Source: Phycisphaerae bacterium (GTDB lineage: Bacteria > Planctomycetota > Phycisphaerae > Phycisphaerales > SM1A02). From it: a DNA stretch of 17,171 nt. A model generated the notes under the pieces. That model worked only from the letters and a program-made list of their open reading frames with translations. It made no database searches and was not told where the DNA came from. The first letter of the stretch is position 1; each line of letters starts with the position of its first letter. Shown here one piece after another: positions 8,220 through 13,505 of this stretch. The stretch spans positions 1 to 17,171 of the forward strand of contig JABJDN010000085.1 in the NCBI GenBank assembly GCA_018665385.1. Direction: 5' to 3'. The position numbers and the translations under genes are program-made.

Positions 8220-8717
8220 ATGGCAAATTACACAATTGTTGATGGCGCAAGGGTTGGAGTTCTTATGGGCAGTGCTTCGGACTGGCCAACAATGAAAAAG
8301 ACAAGCGATACACTTGCCTCGTTCGGTGTGGTGCATGAGTGCAATGCGCTTTCAGCGCATAGAAACGCTGATTTTGTCCGTCAATACTTGGCGGAAGCAG
8401 ATAAAAGAGGCGTGGAGCTCTTTATATGTGCTGCAGGCGGGGCCGCGCATTTAGCCGGAGTAGTCGCTGCGCATACCGAAAAGCCGGTTTTAGGTTGCCC
8501 CATGCAAGCTTGGTCGCTTGACGGAATGGATTCCTTGCTTTCCACAGTACAAATGCCAAAAGGCGTGCCAGTTGCAACCTTCGCAATAGGTGGCGCTGGA
8601 GCAACAAATGCGGCTCTTTTTGCGGTTCAGATGCTCGCGGTATCCGATTCTGGTCTTGCAGAGCAGTTTTCAGCGTTTCGAGCGAAACAGGCTGAAACAA
8701 CAACTTCTTTAGAATAA
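8220..8717 (+). CDS. purE: N5-carboxyaminoimidazole ribonucleotide mutase PurE (class I)
   Basis: Purine synthesis enzyme converting N5-CAIR to CAIR. 165 residues, as expected for class I PurE. Seen: GSASDWPTM (17-25), SAHR with catalytic H47, AAGGAAHLAG (71-80), PVLGCP (89-94), GMDSLLSTVQMPKGVPVAT (102-120) and GGAGATNAA (124-132). The open frame runs back to an ATG at 8109, but the family N-terminus and the divergent asd start at 8177 favour ATG 8220. There is no Shine-Dalgarno; a -10-like TACAAT lies 6 nt upstream, so the mRNA may be leaderless. PurK, needed to make N5-CAIR, is not in this window. Confidence 0.95.
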   Translation: MANYTIVDGARVGVLMGSASDWPTMKKTSDTLASFGVVHECNALSAHRNADFVRQYLAEADKRGVELFICAAGGAAHLAGVVAAHTEKPVLGCPMQAWSLDGMDSLLSTVQMPKGVPVATFAIGGAGATNAALFAVQMLAVSDSGLAEQFSAFRAKQAETTTSLE

Positions 8718-8738
8718 TCAACTTTATTCTTGCTTTTT
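8711..8738 (+). terminator. Possible weak terminator of purE
   Basis: A 7-bp AT-rich inverted repeat, AGAATAA (8711-8717) and TTATTCT (8724-8730), with a 6-nt loop and a T5 run at 8734-8738. The 5' arm contains the purE stop codon. The stem is weak (one G:C pair), so efficiency is doubtful. Confidence 0.35.
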
Positions 8739-8783
8739 GCACGTCCGAGAACCACAATAACGGGTTCGCGACTGCGTTCTGTA

Positions 8784-8797
8784 TTGATATAAATCAA
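8784..8797. promoter_or_regulatory. Perfect FNR-type (CRP/FNR family) binding palindrome
   Basis: TTGAT ATAA ATCAA, an exact match to the TTGATNNNNATCAA consensus of FNR. It is centred 102 nt upstream of the metalloprotease start and 73 nt after purE, in the only sizeable gap in this part. A site centred about 41 bp upstream of a transcription start near 8832 would suit FNR-type activation, but I see no convincing -10 box there. Oxygen-responsive control of the metalloprotease is an inference. Confidence 0.5.
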
Positions 8798-8828
8798 ACA
8801 GTGCCGATTCATGCGAATGAATAGGAAT

Positions 8829-8860
8829 TACGCCGAACAAAAAGCGCCAGTGGTGGCGTA
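8829..8860 (+). promoter_or_regulatory. Alternative hairpins in the metalloprotease leader
   Basis: CGCCA (8845-8849) can pair with TGGCG (8854-8858), loop GTGG. TACGCC (8829-8834) can instead pair with GGCGTA (8855-8860). The two are mutually exclusive because they share the 3' arm. No T-run follows. A regulatory role is only a possibility. Confidence 0.2.
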
Positions 8861-8892
8861 TATGAGAGAAGACCTTTGGAGCTACATCAGAA

Positions 8893-11595
8893 ATGAAACA
8901 TATGAAAACAACACTTATCCTAAGCGTGGTGACAACCATCGCAGCAACCACATTTGCCAAGCCAAAGAAATTTGACGAAGTAAATGAGGGCTACACCGAG
9001 GTCATTTCAACCATAGACGGCTCAACTCCGCTCTTTGGTCTTTGGAAAAACAGCAAAGAACAGCAATTGCTCGCTGAACTACCGCGAGGGTGGGCGAACA
9101 AAAAATTCTTCATCGCCGTTACACCAACCGCCGGTGTTCGCTTTGTTGGCTTGCAAGGCAACGAAGCATATGTATACATGAAAAAATTTGGCGACCGTAT
9201 CGCATTTATTACACCCGAAATTTCAGTTCGCTCATCTGGCGACCAGGCATCGAAAGATGGAGTTGACGCGTCATTTACAGATACAGTCTTGATTGACGTA
9301 CCAATCGTCGCGACAGGACCAACTGGTCAGCCAGTGATTGATCTGGACAGTTTGCTTGTAGGCAACGCATCAAAAATTGCTGGCAGCGTTGGCAATGGCG
9401 CCAATCGCAGCCTTGCAACACTTTTGAAAGCAAAATCCTTCCCGAACAACTTGGAAGTTGCTTTTGAAATGCCTGTGTCCGGTGGCAACCTAAAGAAAAT
9501 TCATTATTCAATAAGCGAAGTACCTGAGCGAGGTAGTTATAAACCACGAAAAGCTGACGAGCGTGTTGGTTACTTCGGAACAACCTTTAGAGACTTAGGC
9601 CAATACCACAACGAAGACAAATGGATTCATTACATCAATCGGTGGGATTTGCAAAAACGTGATGCTAGCCTTTCATTAAGCCCTCCTAAAAAACCTATCG
9701 TGTTTTATGTAGAGCACACTGTGCCTGTTCGCTACCGCCGGTGGGTCCGCGACGGCGTTCTGTATTGGAACGACGCATTCAGGAAAATTGGAATCGACAG
9801 CGCTATCGAAGTCTATTACCAAGATGCAGCAACAGGTGCGCATATGGATAAAGACCCTGAAGATGTTCGGTACAACTTCCTTCGTTGGTTGCACAACGAT
9901 GTTGCAACAGCAATTGGCCCTTCACGAGCGCACCCTATGACTGGTGAAATTCTCGATGCAGATATCGTTCTCACAGACGGTTGGATTCGAGCATACTGGC
10001 GTTGGTACAACGAACAACCAAAAGCATCTGAAGCAATGGCCTCGTTAACTCCCGAAGACATTCAATGGTTAGAACAGTACCCAGAATGGGATCCACGCAT
10101 TCGGATGGCTGACCCAATGGAACGCGCGGCATTATTGCAAGCACGGGAGAACGGTACTGCTCCAGATGCTTCAACAGACCATGTACTCGCTGGCGATGAA
10201 GACCTTGCAGCAATCGCAGGCTGGCTAGGCGATGAGCACCGGCACTGTCTTGCAGCGCACGAACTTGCAAACCAAATGGCGTTTGCTCGATTGGGACTTG
10301 AAACATTAAACTTTCTTGAACTTGGTTCACCAGTCGAAAACGACCGTGCGACTGCGGATAAACTTGACGGCATTCCAGAGTGGTTCATCGGGCCGCTTAT
10401 GGCAGGTCTTGTTTGCCATGAAGTTGGTCACACACTTGGATTGCGACATAACTTTAAAGCCTCAAGTCTATACACTCTCGAAGAAATTAACTCTGTAGAT
10501 ATCCGTGGAAAGAAACCGTTTACTGCCTCTGTTATGGATTACAACCCAGTAAACTTCAACATGGAATCTGGCGATGTACAAGGCGATTTCGCAATGATTG
10601 GCATTGGCCCCTATGACTACTGGGCAATCGAATACGGGTATACAACTGGTGATACTGCTGAAGTGCTTGCACGTGCAGGCGAACCAGCAAACGCGTACTT
10701 GACTGATGAAGACACTAACGGACCGGATCCACTCGCTAAGCGATACGACTTTAGTAAAGACCCGCTGACATATGCTGAAAACCAAATGCGAATTGTAGAA
10801 AGTTTGCGTGCAGATCTTTTGAACCACTTTGTAGAAGATGGCGATAGTTGGTCAAAAGCTCGTCGTGGGTATGAAACAACATTGCGTATGCAGATAAGTG
10901 CAGCAAGCATGATGTCAGATTGGATTGGTGGCGCGCATACAAATCGAAACAAGAAGGGCGACTTTGGCGACGAAGATATTGCGCCAGTACAAGTAGTTCC
11001 TGTTGCGCAACAGCGAGCCGCACTTGCATTTATCGTAGATAATATTTTTAACGAAGAAGCATTTGCTCTTTCACCGCATTTAATCACACACTTCAATGTT
11101 GATAAATGGTACGAAGGCGGCGGTGACAGCGGCGAAGCTACATGGCCCATCCACGACCGTATTCTAGGTACGCAAGCATCCATGATTACATCTATTCTTG
11201 CGCCAAGTCGTTTACGTATGGTTGCAGATAACGAATTTATGGTGGCAGCAGATGAAGACGCGCTTACTGTGGCAGAAGTGTTCCAGACTCTAATGGATGC
11301 AATCTATAGCGATATGGATACAAATGGTTCATGGACAAATAGGCAACCAATGATCTCATCATTCGACCGTAATTTGCAAGCGGAAATGGCCAACCGATTA
11401 GTCGGTTTGTCGACGGGCAAAGTTTCACAGTCGCGCGAAGTGCGTTCACTTGCGTTGTATCACACACGCCAGTTGTACAATGACATTGGTGAACTACTTG
11501 ATGATAGTAATGGATTAGATACATATAGTTTGGCGCATCTTCAAGACTTGCACGAACGCCTAGGCAAAGCCCTTGATGCTGTGTATACGATGTAA
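8893..11595 (+). CDS. Secreted zinc-dependent metalloprotease (HExxHxxGxxH, DUF4953/DUF5117-like)
   Basis: A 900-residue protein with an N-terminal signal peptide (hydrophobic 7-20, likely cleavage after TFA22). The zinc site HEVGHTLGLRH (509-519) is the metzincin motif HExxHxxGxxH, with a plausible Met-turn VMDY (547-550). Upstream are FYVEHTVPVRYRRWVRDGVLYWNDAF (271-296) and DADIVLTDGWIR (355-366), typical of the large uncharacterised zinc-dependent metalloproteases annotated with DUF5117, DUF5118 and DUF4953 and common in Bacteroidetes and Planctomycetes. Predicted location is periplasm or outside the cell; the substrate is unknown. Starts at 8893 and 8902 are both possible (MKHMKTT); neither has an ideal ribosome site (GGAG about 12 nt before 8893). 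It stands apart from its neighbours and has its own upstream region with an FNR-type palindrome. Confidence 0.88.
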   Translation: MKHMKTTLILSVVTTIAATTFAKPKKFDEVNEGYTEVISTIDGSTPLFGLWKNSKEQQLLAELPRGWANKKFFIAVTPTAGVRFVGLQGNEAYVYMKKFGDRIAFITPEISVRSSGDQASKDGVDASFTDTVLIDVPIVATGPTGQPVIDLDSLLVGNASKIAGSVGNGANRSLATLLKAKSFPNNLEVAFEMPVSGGNLKKIHYSISEVPERGSYKPRKADERVGYFGTTFRDLGQYHNEDKWIHYINRWDLQKRDASLSLSPPKKPIVFYVEHTVPVRYRRWVRDGVLYWNDAFRKIGIDSAIEVYYQDAATGAHMDKDPEDVRYNFLRWLHNDVATAIGPSRAHPMTGEILDADIVLTDGWIRAYWRWYNEQPKASEAMASLTPEDIQWLEQYPEWDPRIRMADPMERAALLQARENGTAPDASTDHVLAGDEDLAAIAGWLGDEHRHCLAAHELANQMAFARLGLETLNFLELGSPVENDRATADKLDGIPEWFIGPLMAGLVCHEVGHTLGLRHNFKASSLYTLEEINSVDIRGKKPFTASVMDYNPVNFNMESGDVQGDFAMIGIGPYDYWAIEYGYTTGDTAEVLARAGEPANAYLTDEDTNGPDPLAKRYDFSKDPLTYAENQMRIVESLRADLLNHFVEDGDSWSKARRGYETTLRMQISAASMMSDWIGGAHTNRNKKGDFGDEDIAPVQVVPVAQQRAALAFIVDNIFNEEAFALSPHLITHFNVDKWYEGGGDSGEATWPIHDRILGTQASMITSILAPSRLRMVADNEFMVAADEDALTVAEVFQTLMDAIYSDMDTNGSWTNRQPMISSFDRNLQAEMANRLVGLSTGKVSQSREVRSLALYHTRQLYNDIGELLDDSNGLDTYSLAHLQDLHERLGKALDAVYTM

Positions 11596-11600
11596 CGTAC

Positions 11601-11611
11601 GGACCAGACCC
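11601..11611 (+). repeat. GGACCAGACCC repeat, copy 1
   Basis: Eleven bases GGACCAGACCC, identical to 12320-12330 and the inverse of 12235-12245 with one mismatch. It lies between the metalloprotease stop and pdxH and is followed by TTGTAT. Confidence 0.45.
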
Positions 11612-11628
11612 TTGTATCCTATGCGAAG

Positions 11629-12225
11629 ATGAACTTTAACTCGCCACCTACTACGCCCATTGATTCGATGCAGGAATGGTTTGACGAAGCAAACATGTTA
11701 CGTCCAACCCCAAACCCTTTGGCGATGGCCGTATCTACTGTAGATACAAAAGGCGCACCTTCCTCTCGAATGGTCTTATTGAAGGGCTTCGATGCGTGTG
11801 GTGCTGTGTTTTATACAAATTACAACAGCGACAAAGCTAGCGACATCCAAGAGAACGATCAAGTCTCTTTGCTCTTTCATTGGGACGACATGCAAAGGCA
11901 GATACGAATTCAAGGGTGCGCAACGAAAGTATCACAAGAAGATTCTGACGAGTACTTTTCGACACGTGCAAAACTGAGCCAAGCAGGCGCGTGGGCTAGC
12001 GAACAATCACAACCTTTAAAAAATAGAACTCTGTTAATGGCAAAGGTCGCCGCGCTTACTACGAAGTGGGTCGGGAGGCAAATTCCAAGACCAGAGCATT
12101 GGGGTGGGTATCGAGTTTCCCTTGACACTGTAGAATTGTGGCAAGGGCACGATGGAAGATTGCACGATCGAATCAGGTATGCATGTACAGACGGCAAATG
12201 GTCTTGGGATCGATTGCAACCGTAG
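11629..12225 (+). CDS. pdxH: Pyridoxamine 5'-phosphate oxidase
   Basis: FMN enzyme oxidising pyridoxine or pyridoxamine 5'-phosphate to pyridoxal 5'-phosphate. 198 residues, slightly short for the family. Seen: EWFDEA (16-21), NPLAMAVSTVD (29-39), the FMN-binding stretch SSRMVLLKGFD (45-55) and FYTNYNSDKASDI (61-73), LLFHW (81-85), WASEQSQPL (122-130), RPEHWGGYR (154-162) and the substrate-binding C-terminus WQGHDGRLHDR (171-181, with R177 and H179). The start at ATG 11629 fits the family; an ATG at 11621 meets a stop at once. No strong ribosome site. The 33-nt gap before it contains one copy of the repeat GGACCAGACCC. Confidence 0.95.
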   Translation: MNFNSPPTTPIDSMQEWFDEANMLRPTPNPLAMAVSTVDTKGAPSSRMVLLKGFDACGAVFYTNYNSDKASDIQENDQVSLLFHWDDMQRQIRIQGCATKVSQEDSDEYFSTRAKLSQAGAWASEQSQPLKNRTLLMAKVAALTTKWVGRQIPRPEHWGGYRVSLDTVELWQGHDGRLHDRIRYACTDGKWSWDRLQP

Positions 12226-12233
12226 AATATATA

Positions 12234-12330
12234 GGGGTCAGGTCCTTTGTTCCATCAATCGTTCCCTAACAACGAATCAGAAATCATAAAGAGGTAAGAC
12301 CCTTGAGCACCTACCTTGTGGACCAGACCC
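12234..12330. repeat. REP-like imperfect inverted repeat between convergent genes
   Basis: GGGTCAGGTCC (12235-12245) pairs with GGACCAGACCC (12320-12330) over 10 of 11 positions, with one central A-A mismatch and a 74-nt loop. Within the loop AGGTA (12292-12296) can pair with TACCT (12312-12316). The octamer AGACCCTT recurs at 11606, 12297 and 12336. The element fills the 117-bp gap between pdxH and the NYN gene, the usual place for REP-type repeats. The GGGGTCAGGTC core resembles, from memory, the repeats found with IS200-like RAYT transposases; no transposase is in the window. Confidence 0.45.
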
Positions 12331-12342
12331 GATACAGACCCT

Positions 12343-12978
12343 TTACTCGCCAAGTAATCGCCGAGCTTCAGCAAGTAATTCAGCAGGCAATATTGGTTCG
12401 GGCGGTGTTACAGGCCGCTGCATTTTTTCTGCAGGTGTCGCTAGTGGCTTCGGTTTTGCTTTTGGTTTTGGTGCGTTGATGCGCGGTAGGGGAGTCTTTT
12501 GCAATTCTTCTAACGCTTCAGCATCTATACCGAACTCACGTTTCCATTTTTGTGCGAGTTCAGCTGAAAGTCCACTTGGTCTTCGGACATGTTTTTTCTT
12601 CGGCGCTTGGTTGTCATCGACAAGAGCTTGCAAGAATGCTGCTGAACCAATGTGTTGCGCACCACCAGCTTTTATAGAACGAATAATTTCGCGGTCGCTT
12701 GTAACAACCAAAATTGATCGTGAAGAGGATGAAGCAGCAACGCGGTCCATAATTTCATCGTCTGCAGTGCGTACAGCCCCAGTAAACACGGTTTGGTAAT
12801 TTGGGCCGTTGGCGCTGTTTTCAGCGGGTGTTCCATCGCATACAAACGTGGTATTTTCACCCGCCCACCGGCTCGAATTGATCAAAGAAACCAAGCCTTG
12901 GATGCCAATTCCGGCAGATTCCGGCGGTAAAATGCCAGTTTGGTGGAGTACATTCCAGGTGTCTATCATTACTTCCAT
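12343..12978 (-). CDS. YacP-like NYN (PIN-fold) ribonuclease domain protein
   Basis: A 211-residue protein of the YacP/Rae1-like NYN family, whose characterised member Rae1 of Bacillus cuts mRNA at the ribosome. Seen: MIDTWNVLH (4-12, acidic D6), FVCDGTP (45-51, D48), VRTADDEIMDRV (69-80, D73/D74) and VVTSDREI (91-98, D95), the expected acidic residues of a PIN-type metal site, followed by GAQHIGSAAFLQAL. The C-terminus after 126 is an added basic and Pro/Lys-rich part (KKKHVRRPSG; KPKAKPKP; LPAELLAEARRLLGE), probably a flexible RNA- or ribosome-binding extension. ATG 12978 is preferred; M4 is an alternative. A weak AGG lies upstream. The gene is head-to-head with rpsU, 151 bp apart, which fits a translation-linked job, but the exact activity is inferred. 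Confidence 0.82.
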   Translation of the reverse strand: MEVMIDTWNVLHQTGILPPESAGIGIQGLVSLINSSRWAGENTTFVCDGTPAENSANGPNYQTVFTGAVRTADDEIMDRVAASSSSRSILVVTSDREIIRSIKAGGAQHIGSAAFLQALVDDNQAPKKKHVRRPSGLSAELAQKWKREFGIDAEALEELQKTPLPRINAPKPKAKPKPLATPAEKMQRPVTPPEPILPAELLAEARRLLGE

Positions 12979-13045
12979 GATTTTGCCTAGAATAACGGTT
13001 CTGGCGAGTTACGCAAACAGTTGCTAGTAAAGAACTTAGACACAT

Positions 13046-13076
13046 CGGCTTTGCCCCTTGCAAGAGAGCCGTTTTT
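13046..13076 (+). terminator. Terminator-like hairpin in the rpsU leader (possible attenuator)
   Basis: CGGCT (13046-13050) pairs with AGCCG (13067-13071) and TTGC (13051-13054) with GCAA (13060-13063), leaving a 3-nt bulge GAG and a 5-nt loop; T5 follows at 13072-13076. No + strand gene ends upstream (the neighbour runs the other way), so it would act on a transcript leading into rpsU, 54 nt downstream. It could be an attenuator, or chance. Confidence 0.35.
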
Positions 13077-13129
13077 GCGTTCTAATACGTGGCTCAGAAC
13101 TGTTTTTTCAATAGAAGGTAATCAAACAT

Positions 13130-13342
13130 ATGGCAATTCGAATCAAAGCTAGACAAAATGAATCCGCAGGGCAAATGCTCCGTCGATTCAAAAAACTTTG
13201 CGAGAAAGAAAACCTAACCAAGGATGTAAAGAAGCGTCAATACTTCGAAAAGCCATCCGAACGCAAACGTCGTGCCCGTCGCAAGGCAGAGTCAAACCGT
13301 TACCGTGAGCTACACTTTCCTAAACAGCGCTCAAGTAGCTAA
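13130..13342 (+). CDS. rpsU: 30S ribosomal protein S21
   Basis: A 70-residue, very basic protein of the small ribosomal subunit, active in initiation through the Shine-Dalgarno/anti-Shine-Dalgarno area of 16S rRNA. Seen: MLRRFKKLCEKENLTKDVKKRQYFEKPSERKRR, the S21 signature, with an Arg/Lys-rich C-terminal helix (RKRRARRKAESNRYRE). AGAAGG (13113-13118) lies 11 nt before the ATG. It is divergent from the NYN gene and separated from hppA by 163 bp. Confidence 0.96.
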   Translation: MAIRIKARQNESAGQMLRRFKKLCEKENLTKDVKKRQYFEKPSERKRRARRKAESNRYRELHFPKQRSSS

Positions 13343-13432
13343 GCACAGGTAGTAAACCTTCTACATTTTCACAACTCATCATGAGATTCGAAGCGCAATT
13401 ATGCGACCGAGTCTTTTTCGTTTTACAAAGAA

Positions 13433-13487
13433 TGCGATTTACAAAATCGCACAAAGCAGATAACTGGAACGCGAGTACCGCGTTACC
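13433..13487 (+). promoter_or_regulatory. Two tandem hairpins in the hppA leader
   Basis: The 163-bp gap between rpsU and hppA holds a perfect 8-bp stem TGCGATTT/AAATCGCA (13433-13440 with 13444-13451, loop ACA) and a second stem AACGCG/CGCGTT (13468-13473 with 13479-13484, loop AGTAC), extendable by GG/CC past a bulged A. No T-run follows the first stem on +, so it is not a classic rpsU terminator. The ribosome site GGAG (13494-13497) follows the second hairpin. No known riboswitch class was recognised. Confidence 0.4.
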
Positions 13488-13505
13488 AACATTGGAGACT
13501 TACAA

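Noticed and set aside
7852..8295. Open frame on + (147 codons) opposite asd
   Set aside because: Antisense to a gene with clear catalytic motifs; its translation shows no family features.
8178..8336. Upstream extension of the asd frame to an ATG at 8336
   Set aside because: It would overlap the start of purE and place 53 unrelated residues before the nucleotide-binding glycine loop that begins the family.
13348..13373. Small GTAG/CTAC hairpin after rpsU as its terminator
   Set aside because: Only 4 bp of stem and a broken T-run; too weak to call.
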